Source: Roseobacter sp. (lineage in GTDB: Bacteria; Pseudomonadota; Alphaproteobacteria; Rhodobacterales; Rhodobacteraceae). Taken from it: a DNA stretch of 64,000 nt. The translations under genes were made by a program, and so were the position numbers. Under the pieces are notes generated by a model. It made no database searches and was not told where the DNA came from. It was given only the letters and a program-made list of their open reading frames with translations. The stretch covers positions 62,001 through 126,000 of the forward strand of contig PCCY01000020.1 of assembly GCA_002731875.1 (NCBI GenBank), written 5' to 3'. Shown in pieces: positions 27,440 through 36,417 of this stretch. Every line of letters starts with the position of its first letter. The stretch's first letter is position 1.

Positions 27440-28209
27440 TCCGTCCCGCGCTTATAGCGGTGATGCTATGCAGCCCGGTATGGGCGGGACCTGATCAATC
27501 CCCGAGGCCGGTGGCCAGAACCGGGACTGTAGACGCGTTGCCATCGGATCGCGGTCACTTAACTGCACCGACAAAAATGGTTACGTCTGCTGCGCAAGAA
27601 AGCATGGGGATCGCTGCGTCACTACGCCCTGTATTGCGCAGTCATGCCATTGAAGATGCCGCACAAAAGCGACGAAAGCTTTTGGCCCAGGGTGCCGTGT
27701 GCGACGATGTCGCGATCCAAGGCAAGTTCATCGGTCGGGTGAAGCCTGAGTTGAACGGGTGTGGCGTCGACGCCGCCGTTCAAATCGAGTCCGTGTCGGG
27801 AGTAAGGTTAAGCCAAGCATCGGTGATGGATTGCAAGACTGCCAAGGCGCTCAAAAGCTGGATCGAGAATGCAGCCAAACCCGCCTTCGCCGACATTGGC
27901 GGACTAAGAGGTCTGCGCATTGCTGCGCATTATACCTGCCGTACGCGGAACAACGAACCGGGGGGCAAAATCTCGGAACATGGGCGGGGCCGGGCGATAG
28001 ATGTTTCTGCCTTTCAGCTTAAAACGGGACAAGAGATCAGCGTCCTGAAGGGTTGGGATGCTGCTGCCAGTCGCACGGCAGTGCAGCGAGCTCACAAAGG
28101 TGCGTGTGGGCCCTTTGGGACGACACTGGGTCCGAAAGCAGATCGATACCACCTTGATCATTTCCATCTCGACACCGCCCGCCATCGCAGTGGGTCATAC
28201 TGTCGGTAA
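27436..28209 (+). CDS. Extensin-like family protein
   Basis: A 257-residue exported protein. The signal peptide MIRPALIAVMLCSPVWAG is followed by a low-complexity linker and the extensin-like C-terminal domain. The domain contains HYTCRTRNNEPGGKISEHG, GRAIDVSAFQL and YHLDHFHLD. Conserved His and Asp (SEHGRGRAID, HLDHFHLD) resemble the zinc ligands of D,D-carboxypeptidase-like peptidoglycan enzymes, so a cell-wall role is plausible. ATGA overlap with the dehydrogenase gene implies coupling, though the functions are unrelated. Confidence 0.88.
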   Translation: MIRPALIAVMLCSPVWAGPDQSPRPVARTGTVDALPSDRGHLTAPTKMVTSAAQESMGIAASLRPVLRSHAIEDAAQKRRKLLAQGAVCDDVAIQGKFIGRVKPELNGCGVDAAVQIESVSGVRLSQASVMDCKTAKALKSWIENAAKPAFADIGGLRGLRIAAHYTCRTRNNEPGGKISEHGRGRAIDVSAFQLKTGQEISVLKGWDAAASRTAVQRAHKGACGPFGTTLGPKADRYHLDHFHLDTARHRSGSYCR

Positions 28210-28210
28210 C

Positions 28211-29236
28211 CTAACGCAGAATGATCCGTGGTGCTTGACCCAGAGGGATGAAACCCATCGCCATCTGACCGTCGGTGATGCTGATCGTAAGATCCAGCCC
28301 TGTGGTTTTGCCGCTCATCTGCGCAAGACCTTTCAACATCTGTTCGGCCTGCGGGCGAAAATCGGCCGGCAGATATCCGGCGTTGCTGGCCATGTCCAAC
28401 AAGGTCGGCCAATCGTCCACTTCAAGTAACAAAGTGCCTGTCAAGACCCCGTCTTCAGCGATGGCTATGGTCCCGCTGGCCCGTGCGGCGACGCTCCGCC
28501 ACGCTAGTTCGGCCCGATGCAGGTCGATGACACGGGGCTGGGGGCGGACGGTTCCAGGTGCATCATTCCCCCACGGGCGGTCAAATGTGAGAGTCAGGTC
28601 TGCCGTTGCGATGTCCAAGGGTTGCGACCAATCTTGGGACAGACCCAGAAGGCCCGGAATGCCAGCGTCCGGGGTGACCTCGTCGAGTGTCGCCTTGACA
28701 TCATATATCGGAAGCTGCCGGTCTTGTTGAGCCGCCGTTACCTCAATGCCTTGTCCGCCGACCTTGCCGGTGACCGGGCTCGTGAACTCCCATTCGTTGC
28801 TGGTAAGTGAAAGGCTTTCGAGCTCTGAGTTCCAGCCAATGCGCAGGCGGAGATCAGCCTGGACATCGTTCACCTTGACGGCAGCTTGGAAGCCGGGTGC
28901 CGCAAGATCGAAATGCATCACCGGTGACGACACGGTTGCATAGCTTGGCCAATAGGGCAGGGCCGAAATATCTATACGTGGCGCCGCAACAGAGGCGGCC
29001 AACCCCGTCTGAGACCCCTGCGCAGGCGCAGGAGCGATGGACACACCTGTCAGACGGGTGTGCAGCATCGTGGGAAAGCCCAGCCTTTCGCGCGCTTCAA
29101 CGCCGATCTGCCACCCGGATGCCTTGTACGATGCCATCGTCTTGGTAAGGCGTCGATCCAGCCCGCTTGATGCGATAAGCCACCATCCGCTCCAAACCAC
29201 TGCCAAGGCGACCACGATTAACACTAGCTTGCCCAT
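28211..29236 (-). CDS. DUF2125 family protein
   Basis: A 341-residue protein with one N-terminal membrane anchor or signal (LVLIVVALAVVWSGWWLIAS). A long beta-rich periplasmic region contains no catalytic motif. The pattern GWWLIASSGLDR, followed by repeated strands with Leu/Val alternation, is that of DUF2125. These have an AsmA-like architecture and are common in alphaproteobacteria. It converges on the extensin-like gene with a one-base gap. Confidence 0.85.
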   Translation of the reverse strand: MGKLVLIVVALAVVWSGWWLIASSGLDRRLTKTMASYKASGWQIGVEARERLGFPTMLHTRLTGVSIAPAPAQGSQTGLAASVAAPRIDISALPYWPSYATVSSPVMHFDLAAPGFQAAVKVNDVQADLRLRIGWNSELESLSLTSNEWEFTSPVTGKVGGQGIEVTAAQQDRQLPIYDVKATLDEVTPDAGIPGLLGLSQDWSQPLDIATADLTLTFDRPWGNDAPGTVRPQPRVIDLHRAELAWRSVAARASGTIAIAEDGVLTGTLLLEVDDWPTLLDMASNAGYLPADFRPQAEQMLKGLAQMSGKTTGLDLTISITDGQMAMGFIPLGQAPRIILR

Positions 29237-29306
29237 TGCACCGAAAACCTTTTTAACACCTGCGTAAAAGCCGCTTTGGTCATGCGGATAGTGAAGGACG
29301 ACAGCG

Positions 29307-29837
29307 ATGGCAATGTGGGTATTTGGCTACGGCAGTTTGTTGTGGAATCCGGGTTTCGAAGTGGCGGAACGCGTCATCGGCCGCCTGCCGGGATACTCGC
29401 GATCTTTCTGCATGCGGTCGATCCATCACCGCGGGTCGATCGAGAAGCCGGGGCTTGTGCTCGCACTGGACGCGCTTGCGGGAACCGCCTGCGATGGAAT
29501 CGCGTTGCGGGTGGCACCGGGTGCCGAGGATGCGACCCTGGCTTATCTGCGCGAACGTGAACTGATTTCGTCCGCCTACGTCGAGAAAACCCTGGAGGTG
29601 ACGTTGCAGGATAACCGGACCGTCCGCGCATTGGTTTATGTGATTGATGCCGACCACGACCAATATTGCGGGGGCTTGCCGTTGGAAGAGCAGGCCCAGA
29701 TCATTGCCGGAGCGGTAGGTGGCATGGGCCCGAACAAGGAATACCTGTTCAATACCGCGTCTCACCTCACCCAGATCGGCTTGCACGACCCGGCGCTGGA
29801 GTGGCTGCAAAATCGCGTTAAGACGCTTTGCGCATAA
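29307..29837 (+). CDS. Glutathione-specific gamma-glutamylcyclotransferase, ChaC family
   Basis: A 176-residue protein. The substrate-binding signature WVFGYGSLLWNPGFE opens the sequence. It is followed by YLRERELISSAYVEK near residue 85, which carries the catalytic Glu, and FNTASHLTQIGLHD. ChaC enzymes degrade glutathione to 5-oxoproline and Cys-Gly in the cytoplasm. It is a single gene between DUF2125 (divergent) and the MotA-like pair. Confidence 0.93.
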   Translation: MAMWVFGYGSLLWNPGFEVAERVIGRLPGYSRSFCMRSIHHRGSIEKPGLVLALDALAGTACDGIALRVAPGAEDATLAYLRERELISSAYVEKTLEVTLQDNRTVRALVYVIDADHDQYCGGLPLEEQAQIIAGAVGGMGPNKEYLFNTASHLTQIGLHDPALEWLQNRVKTLCA

Positions 29838-29912
29838 AGCCATGGCATAATCCGGTGTCTTGGGTGTAAGCTGCGGCAACAGAAGCACAAAAAGTGTCAG
29901 GAGCCACCAGGC

Positions 29913-31115
29913 ATGGCGCAATCAGACCGCGAGTTTAAACCGCAATTCTCACAGCCCGTGCGGCAGATCACATTAATGTTGATCGCTCTTGGGTTGTCCG
30001 GTATCGGCGCATTCTTGGCTTTGCCAAGTGTATTGCCGATTTTCGAAGCGAACCCCTATCTGAATGGCGTGATCATCTTCGTGTTCGTGATTGGCGTAAT
30101 CGCCTGCTTTTATCAGGTCGTTCAACTGATAGGATCGGTACGCTGGATCGAAAACTTTGCCTCTGCGGCCCCTGATCCGGAAACGGTCGCTCCACAGCTT
30201 CTGGCACCGCTGGCGTCTTTGTTGCGAACACGAGGCGCACGCATGCAGGTGAATGCATCGTCGACGCGGTCGATCCTGGATTCAGTTTCCACCCGGATTG
30301 ATGAAGCCCGTGAAATCACGCGGTACATCGTTAATATGTTGATTTTTCTGGGGCTTTTGGGGACATTCTATGGTTTGGCGACGACAGTGCCGGCTGTCGT
30401 TGAAACCATCCGCAGCCTCGCCCCCCAACAAGGCGATGGCAGTACAGATATGTTTGCACGCCTTATGACGGGTCTGGAATCACAGTTGGGCGGAATGGGC
30501 GTGGCGTTTGGGTCTTCGCTTCTTGGGCTGGCCGGATCGCTTGTCGTTGGCCTGCTCGAGCTGTTTGCCGGGCACGGCCAGAACCGGTTTTATCAAGAGC
30601 TTGAAGATTGGCTAAGCTCAATCACGAGAGTTGGCTTTTCGTCGGGCGAAGAAGGCGGCGCGGACCAAAATGCGGTCGCCGGTGTACTTGATCACATGGC
30701 CGAACAGATGGACGTTCTGACCCGATTGATGGGTCAAACAACAGAAAGCCAATCGACGCTCAACACCCGGCTAGGGGCCCTTGTCAGCTCTGTTGAGGGG
30801 ATGAACGCACCAAACGAACGCGACAGCTTGACGATAAAAAGCCTGGAACGGATCGCAAACGGGCAGGAACGCATGATAGCCGCGCTGGAAGATCAAGGTG
30901 GTGAAGATCCGGTTGATGCCGAAAGCCGGATGCGATTGCGGTCGATTGACGTTCAACTGCTGCGCATTCTCGAAGAAATTTCAGCAGGCCGCCAGGAAAC
31001 CATGGCCGAACTGCGCAAAGACATTTCGCTGCTAGCCAAGGTGCTATCCCCCCCACGTTCCCCAGAACCCCGCCGCATGCGAACCCCGGATAGATTTGGC
31101 CCCGAGGATACCTGA
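29913..31115 (+). CDS. MotA/TolQ/ExbB-like proton-channel protein
   Basis: A 400-residue inner-membrane protein with four predicted helices at roughly residues 18-38, 50-75, 137-160 and 193-217. Helices 3 and 4 (NMLIFLGLLGTFYGLATTV and MGVAFGSSLLGLAGSLVVG) show the MotA/TolQ/ExbB domain pattern. A cytoplasmic loop of ~60 residues separates helices 2 and 3. A ~180-residue C-terminal tail is soluble and helical. It should form a pentameric proton channel around the partner encoded two bases downstream. No flagellar or ton genes are nearby. Confidence 0.87.
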   Translation: MAQSDREFKPQFSQPVRQITLMLIALGLSGIGAFLALPSVLPIFEANPYLNGVIIFVFVIGVIACFYQVVQLIGSVRWIENFASAAPDPETVAPQLLAPLASLLRTRGARMQVNASSTRSILDSVSTRIDEAREITRYIVNMLIFLGLLGTFYGLATTVPAVVETIRSLAPQQGDGSTDMFARLMTGLESQLGGMGVAFGSSLLGLAGSLVVGLLELFAGHGQNRFYQELEDWLSSITRVGFSSGEEGGADQNAVAGVLDHMAEQMDVLTRLMGQTTESQSTLNTRLGALVSSVEGMNAPNERDSLTIKSLERIANGQERMIAALEDQGGEDPVDAESRMRLRSIDVQLLRILEEISAGRQETMAELRKDISLLAKVLSPPRSPEPRRMRTPDRFGPEDT

Positions 31116-31117
31116 TA

Positions 31118-32953
31118 ATGGCGCTATCACGACGCACAGGGTCAAGGTTCCAAGGGTCGATCTGGCCAGGCTTCGTCGATGCCATGACAGGCCTGTTGCT
31201 GGTGTTGATGTTCGTGCTTACCATTTTCATGGTTTTGCAAGCTGTCCAGACCCAACGGATAAACGGCCAGGAGAGCGAGCTGAATTCCTTGTCGGGCGAG
31301 GTGGCGGCCCTTGCGCAGGCACTGGGAATTGAACGTCAAAACAATGCGGGGCTTGAAGCACGGTTAGGTACGCTTAATTCGACGTTGGATGCTGCGCGCG
31401 ACCAAGCGTCGCAGCAGGCAGCGCTGATTGCGTCGTTGACGGCGACGCGCGACGCGCAGGCGGCCGCTCTTGACGATGCGCAATCTCAGATCACCAGTTT
31501 CGAAGCGCAGGTTGCCACGCTGCTTTCGCAACGCGATGAGGTGACGAACAAGGCCGCCTTGCTGGAACAGAAAAACACCGAGCTGGTTGATGAAAAGGTC
31601 GCCCTGAACCTTGCATTGTCACAAGCCCGGCGTGAGACAGACGCGCAGGCGGAAACGGCCCGACTAGCGGCGGCGCGACGGGATGCGCTGGCGGCGATGA
31701 TCGAGGAGTTGAACGCCAAAAACGCGGATACGCAAAAGCAGCTTGCCGCCGTCAAAGAGGCGTCGGAGGTCGCATTGTCAGAGGCCGAGGCAGCAAGGTT
31801 GACCGAGGCTGCGGCGGCTGAACGGCTGCGCGACAAGCTCAAGAACGCGGATGCGGAACTGACTGCGATGACGCTTGCCCTGGAAGCTCAGCGCAAAGAT
31901 GCCGAGGATACATTAACCTTGCTTGCCGCCGCACGTACCGCTGAAGGCGATTTAAATGCCAAGCTTGCGGCCGCGTTGCTTGACGTCGACCAATTGCAGA
32001 CCGAGGTAAGTGCCACAGAACAAGCTTTGGCCGATCGCGAAGGACAAGCTTTGGCTGAACGCGACGAATTCGCGGCCGAGCGCGAAGAATTAGCGGCGGA
32101 CAGCGAAAAGTTAAGGGCGAAGCTTGCAGAGGCTCTTGCTGCCAAGCTTGCGGCTGAGACCATTGCGGCGGACCAAACCACCGAGACCGAGAAACAGCAG
32201 GCGCTGTTAGCTGCTGCGCGCAAATCATTGGCCGCAGAGGAAGACACCAGCGCCGCTGCGCAGCGACAGACCGAATTGTTGAACCAGCAGGTGGCCGCAT
32301 TGAGGGGGCAGTTGGGTGACTTGCGCACCTTGTTGGATGATGCCGTTGCCCGTGACGCGGCGAAGGAAGTCCAGTTGCAATCACTGGGGTCCGATTTGAA
32401 CACGGCGCTTGCGAGAGTTGCGACAGAAGAGCGCCGTCGCGCCGAATTGGAAGCCGCAGAACGAAAGCGACTGGAGGCCAAAGCCAAAGATCTTGAGCAA
32501 TACCGGTCGGAATTTTTCGGACGCCTGCGAGAGCTTTTGGGAAAACAGGCCGGTGTCCGGATCGAAGGCGACAGGTTCGTATTTTCTTCAGAGGTGTTGT
32601 TTCCGCCTGGTTCCGCGATCCTGTCACCGGATGGACGCGGTGAGATTGCCAAGGTTGCCACGATATTGCGCAACATCGCGGCGGATATTCCGCCCGAAAT
32701 TGACTGGGTGATCCGGGTGGATGGTCACACCGACAACCAACCATTGTCGGGGCTTGGTCAGTTTGCAGACAATTGGGAGTTGAGCCAAGCGCGGGCGCTG
32801 TCTGTGGTCAAGTATATGATCGACTTTCTAGGTATCCCTCCTGAACGGCTCGCCGCCAACGGATTTGGGCAATATCAACCGGTTGCTTTGGGCGATTCCG
32901 AAGCGGCGCGTGCGCAGAACCGCCGGATCGAGCTTAAGTTGACTGAAAAATAA
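31118..32953 (+). CDS. MotB/OmpA-like protein with ~430-residue coiled coil
   Basis: A 611-residue protein. One N-terminal helix (residues 16-40, WPGFVDAMTGLLLVLMFVL) carries Asp21 at the position of the proton-binding Asp of MotB/ExbD. Residues ~50-480 are an unbroken Ala/Glu/Gln/Arg-rich coiled coil. Residues ~485-611 form an OmpA-like peptidoglycan-binding domain (VDGHTDNQPL, WELSQARALSVV, NRRIELKL). GAGG precedes the ATG, two bases after the MotA-like stop. Together they look like a proton-driven motor linking the inner membrane to the wall. The length is about twice that of flagellar MotB; the cellular role is unknown. Confidence 0.87.
   Translation: MALSRRTGSRFQGSIWPGFVDAMTGLLLVLMFVLTIFMVLQAVQTQRINGQESELNSLSGEVAALAQALGIERQNNAGLEARLGTLNSTLDAARDQASQQAALIASLTATRDAQAAALDDAQSQITSFEAQVATLLSQRDEVTNKAALLEQKNTELVDEKVALNLALSQARRETDAQAETARLAAARRDALAAMIEELNAKNADTQKQLAAVKEASEVALSEAEAARLTEAAAAERLRDKLKNADAELTAMTLALEAQRKDAEDTLTLLAAARTAEGDLNAKLAAALLDVDQLQTEVSATEQALADREGQALAERDEFAAEREELAADSEKLRAKLAEALAAKLAAETIAADQTTETEKQQALLAAARKSLAAEEDTSAAAQRQTELLNQQVAALRGQLGDLRTLLDDAVARDAAKEVQLQSLGSDLNTALARVATEERRRAELEAAERKRLEAKAKDLEQYRSEFFGRLRELLGKQAGVRIEGDRFVFSSEVLFPPGSAILSPDGRGEIAKVATILRNIAADIPPEIDWVIRVDGHTDNQPLSGLGQFADNWELSQARALSVVKYMIDFLGIPPERLAANGFGQYQPVALGDSEAARAQNRRIELKLTEK
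32021..32068 (+). repeat. 24-base tandem duplication in coiled-coil gene
   Basis: Two imperfect 24-base copies (32021-32044 and 32045-32068), both beginning CAAGCTTTGGC, encode QALADREG then QALAERDE. Eight residues are not a multiple of the seven-residue heptad, so the second copy shifts the coiled-coil register by one. Confidence 0.65.
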
Positions 32954-32955
32954 GG

Positions 32956-33924
32956 TTATTCAATCACAATGTCGGTGCTGCGTTGGCTGATGACCTGCGG
33001 GCCCCTGATCATCGTCACCGTGGCGCTGTAAGCGCCTGTCGACCAGCCGGTTCTGGTCTTCTTCCCGATCGCCCTGAATGCCTGTGCCTGGGTCTTGGTA
33101 AGGGTCACGTCATCGGCGATGATCATACCCTCCGGGCCGGTGATTGACAGGTTGATTATGTCACCTGCCTGGGTACCATAGAGGAATCCCCAGACAACCA
33201 GCGCGGGGGACGCAGCGGGCAAGGAGGATTTCGGCGTCAAACCAGCCTTTATGTCATCATAGGCCGGCACTGCTGACGAGATCCCAATCTCGATCAATCC
33301 ACCGGGCTGATATGCGGGCCGTTGTGTCCACAAGTTGCTGTCACCCGGGCTGTCACACCGGGTGATCCCATCCGGATCAAAGGGGTCGACCACCTTGCCC
33401 GCCCTACGCACCGAAAGGTGCACATGTGGAAACGCAGCCTTGCCTGATTGCCCCACAAAGCCAAGCATCTGTCCCCGCTGCACGTCCTGCCCGCGGGTCA
33501 CGTTGATGGATCCTTGCTTCATGTGACAGTATTGGGTTTCCCACCCGTCACCATGGTCAACCACGACGCCATTGCCGCATTCCCGACCGGCGATTTCCGT
33601 GGCTCTGGCATTGGAATACGGCGCATCGACCATTCCGTCGCGCAGGCTTTTGACCTTGCCGGCGGCACTGGCCAAGACGCCCACATTGTCGTTTATTCTG
33701 GCGCGGTTCGGCAAGGCAAAGTCAGTGCCTTTGTGGCCATCATAACTCAGGGACGAGCAGGTAAAGTCTGATGCGTTGGGGGAAGGGTCACTGTCGACGT
33801 ATTGCTGGATATAACAGTCAGACGTCAGGTCACAATCGATGGGGGGCGAAACGGTGAACCCCTCTGCCAACACGGGGTTGGCAAAGGGAAGGGCGACGGC
33901 CAGAGCCGCGCCTATCGGTTTCAT
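32956..33924 (-). CDS. M23 family (LytM-like) metallopeptidase
   Basis: A 322-residue exported protein. The signal peptide AALAVALPFANPVLAEG is followed by a zinc endopeptidase domain with HKGTDF near residue 64 (H-x3-D) and HVHLSV near residue 165 (HxH). These are the M23 zinc ligands for peptidoglycan cross-link cleavage. A C-terminal ~100-residue beta domain follows. It converges on the MotB-like gene with a two-base gap. Its start overlaps the clpA stop by four bases, an odd partner for a cytosolic chaperone. Confidence 0.92.
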   Translation of the reverse strand: MKPIGAALAVALPFANPVLAEGFTVSPPIDCDLTSDCYIQQYVDSDPSPNASDFTCSSLSYDGHKGTDFALPNRARINDNVGVLASAAGKVKSLRDGMVDAPYSNARATEIAGRECGNGVVVDHGDGWETQYCHMKQGSINVTRGQDVQRGQMLGFVGQSGKAAFPHVHLSVRRAGKVVDPFDPDGITRCDSPGDSNLWTQRPAYQPGGLIEIGISSAVPAYDDIKAGLTPKSSLPAASPALVVWGFLYGTQAGDIINLSITGPEGMIIADDVTLTKTQAQAFRAIGKKTRTGWSTGAYSATVTMIRGPQVISQRSTDIVIE

Positions 33925-36242
33925 TCGGCGGTCAATAAGGGCGGCTTGTTGCCCGTCAGCTTGGGGTTTTCGGCGCTCAGGATCGTGAGATCCAGTTCAC
34001 CTTTCTTGACACCGACTTTGACAACGCCACCCTTGGCGAGTTTGCCGAACAGTAATTCTTCGGCCAAAGGTTTCTTGATGTGCTCCTGGATAACGCGCCC
34101 AAGCGGACGTGCCCCCATTTTGGCATCATACCCTTTTTCACCCAACCATTCGGCGGCCTTGGTCGAAAGTTCGATCGTCACATTCCTATCCATCAGTTGC
34201 GCCTCAAGCTGAAGCACGAACTTTTCGACCACCCGCATGATCACTTCTTTCGGAAGCGGCGCAAAGCTGATGACCGCATCAAGACGGTTGCGGAATTCCG
34301 GTGTGAACGTCCGTTCAATCGCTGCGGTGTCTTCGCCGGTACGACGGTCACGGCCAAAGCCAATGGCCTCTTTTGCCTGCTCGGATGCGCCCGCGTTCGA
34401 GGTCATGATCAACACGACATTGCGGAAATCAACTGTCCGGCCGTTGTGGTCCGTCAGCTTGCCGTGATCCATGACCTGCAACAGAATGTTGTACACGTCA
34501 GGGTGGGCCTTTTCCATTTCGTCCAAGAGCAGGACGCAATGGGGGTGCTGATCCACACCGTCAGTCAACATGCCGCCCTGATCGAAACCGACATAGCCGG
34601 GAGGCGCACCGATCAACCGTGAAACCGCGTGCTTCTCCATGTATTCAGACATATCAAAGCGCAGAAGCTCGACGCCAAGCGTATCGGCAAGCTGTTTCGC
34701 CACCTCGGTCTTGCCCACCCCGGTCGGGCCCGCGAACAGATAATTCCCGATGGGTTTTTCAGGTTCACGCAGACCCGCACGAGCCAGTTTGATCGCGGAA
34801 GAAAGCGCACTGATCGCGGCATCCTGACCAAAAACGACCCGTTTCAGCGACGCTTCGAGGTCTTTCAAGACGATCACATCGTCCTTCGACACGTTCTTGG
34901 GCGGAATCCGCGCGATTTTTGCAACGACGGCTTCAACTTCCTTTGTGCCAATGGTCTTGCGTCGTTTGGACGCGGCAACCAAGTGCTGGGCTGCACCTGC
35001 TTCGTCAATCACGTCGATGGCGGAGTCGGGCAATTTGCGATCATTGATGTACCGATGTGCCAGTTCGACAGAGGTACGAATGGCGTCCGCCGTGTATTTG
35101 ACCGAATGATGATCCTCGAAATACGGCTTTATTCCTCTAAGGATTTTCACCGCATCTTCCACCGAGGGCTCGTTCACGTCAATTTTCTGAAAGCGCCGCG
35201 CCAGGGCACGGTCTTTTTCAAAATGCTGGCGGAATTCTTTGTAGGTGGTGGAGCCCATGGTCCGCAACTTGCCCCCCGCCAGGGCGGGTTTTAGCAAGTT
35301 CGACGCATCCATCGCGCCGCCAGAGGTTGCCCCGGCACCGATCACGGTATGGATTTCATCAATGAACAGCACAGCATTCTCGTGTTGTTCCAGCTCGGTG
35401 ACGACGGCCTTGAGCCGTTCTTCAAAGTCACCGCGATACCGGGTGCCGGCCAGCAACGCGCCCATATCGAGCGAATATATTGTGGTTTCAGCCAACACTT
35501 CCGGGGTTTCACCGGCTACAATCTTACGTGCCAGCCCTTCCGCGATGGCTGTCTTGCCCACACCGGGGTCGCCCACCAGCAAGGGGTTATTCTTGCGGCG
35601 GCGGCACAGGACCTGAATGCAGCGTTCCACTTCGGCTTCGCGCCCGATCAGCGGGTCGATATCGCCTTCGCGTGATTTGGCGTTCAGATCCACGCAATAT
35701 TTCGCCAACGCGGATTCTTTTTTGTCGCCCTCGGTGACACCGGGGGTTTCTTCCTCGTGCTCGGGCGCGCCCGAGACTGACCGCGGTTCACCAAATGCAG
35801 GATCTTTTGCAACGCCGTGCGCGATGAAATTGACCGCATCATAACGGGTCATGTCCTGTTCTTGCAGGAAATAGGCGGCATTGCTCTCGCGTTCCGCAAA
35901 GATCGCGACCAATACGTTCGCGCCGGTCACTTCGGTCCGGCCAGAGGATTGCACATGGATTGCGGCCCGCTGGATCACGCGCTGGAACGCAGCGGTTGGT
36001 ACCGCTTCGGAGCCGTCCACGTCAGTAATCAGGTTGCTCAAATCTTCGTCGACGAATTCGACGAGAGTTTCGCGCAGCTCTGTCATATCGACGGAGCAGG
36101 CTTTCATGACCTGAACGGCGTCGGGTTCGTCAATCAGGGCCAGCAAAAGGTGTTCGAGCGTCGCAAATTCATGTTTGCGCGCGTTCGCAAGCGCAAGCGC
36201 TGCGTGAATTGCTTGTTCTAGGGTAGACGAGAATGAAGGCAC
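33921..36242 (-). CDS. clpA: ATP-dependent Clp protease ATP-binding subunit ClpA
   Basis: A 773-residue AAA+ unfoldase that feeds substrates to ClpP. Residues 1-145 are the double Clp N-domain. Walker A motifs are GDPGVGKTAIAEGLA (D1) and GPTGVGKTEVAKQLA (D2). Walker B LFIDEIHTVIGAGA and LLLDEMEKAHPD are intact. The acidic/Ser-rich stretch after the N-domain (EHEEETPGVTEGDKKES) is the usual linker. The start is GTG, with AAGGAG seven bases upstream. The adaptor gene clpS, often directly upstream in alphaproteobacteria, is absent here. Confidence 0.96.
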   Translation of the reverse strand: MPSFSSTLEQAIHAALALANARKHEFATLEHLLLALIDEPDAVQVMKACSVDMTELRETLVEFVDEDLSNLITDVDGSEAVPTAAFQRVIQRAAIHVQSSGRTEVTGANVLVAIFAERESNAAYFLQEQDMTRYDAVNFIAHGVAKDPAFGEPRSVSGAPEHEEETPGVTEGDKKESALAKYCVDLNAKSREGDIDPLIGREAEVERCIQVLCRRRKNNPLLVGDPGVGKTAIAEGLARKIVAGETPEVLAETTIYSLDMGALLAGTRYRGDFEERLKAVVTELEQHENAVLFIDEIHTVIGAGATSGGAMDASNLLKPALAGGKLRTMGSTTYKEFRQHFEKDRALARRFQKIDVNEPSVEDAVKILRGIKPYFEDHHSVKYTADAIRTSVELAHRYINDRKLPDSAIDVIDEAGAAQHLVAASKRRKTIGTKEVEAVVAKIARIPPKNVSKDDVIVLKDLEASLKRVVFGQDAAISALSSAIKLARAGLREPEKPIGNYLFAGPTGVGKTEVAKQLADTLGVELLRFDMSEYMEKHAVSRLIGAPPGYVGFDQGGMLTDGVDQHPHCVLLLDEMEKAHPDVYNILLQVMDHGKLTDHNGRTVDFRNVVLIMTSNAGASEQAKEAIGFGRDRRTGEDTAAIERTFTPEFRNRLDAVISFAPLPKEVIMRVVEKFVLQLEAQLMDRNVTIELSTKAAEWLGEKGYDAKMGARPLGRVIQEHIKKPLAEELLFGKLAKGGVVKVGVKKGELDLTILSAENPKLTGNKPPLLTAE

Positions 36243-36417
36243 AGGTGTGCTCCTTTTCGAACTGTGTCGACCAAGTAGCCCATTAACGCGAGCACCTCAG
36301 CCGAACATGGCCTCATAGTATTAGAGTTTGGTTGATCATGGCAAAGCTTCAAGGTTTTTCTGCAATATCGATGTCACATTTATCGTGATCGTCGATTTTT
36401 GGCCATGATTGCGGCGA

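Noticed and set aside
29913..32953. Zorya (ZorAB) anti-phage system
   Set aside because: No ZorC/ZorD/ZorE-like genes are nearby. The long segment is on the MotB-like rather than the MotA-like partner. The surroundings are housekeeping genes.
36243..36417. clpS upstream of clpA
   Set aside because: The gap is 175 bases, too short for a ~110-residue ClpS, and has no matching frame.
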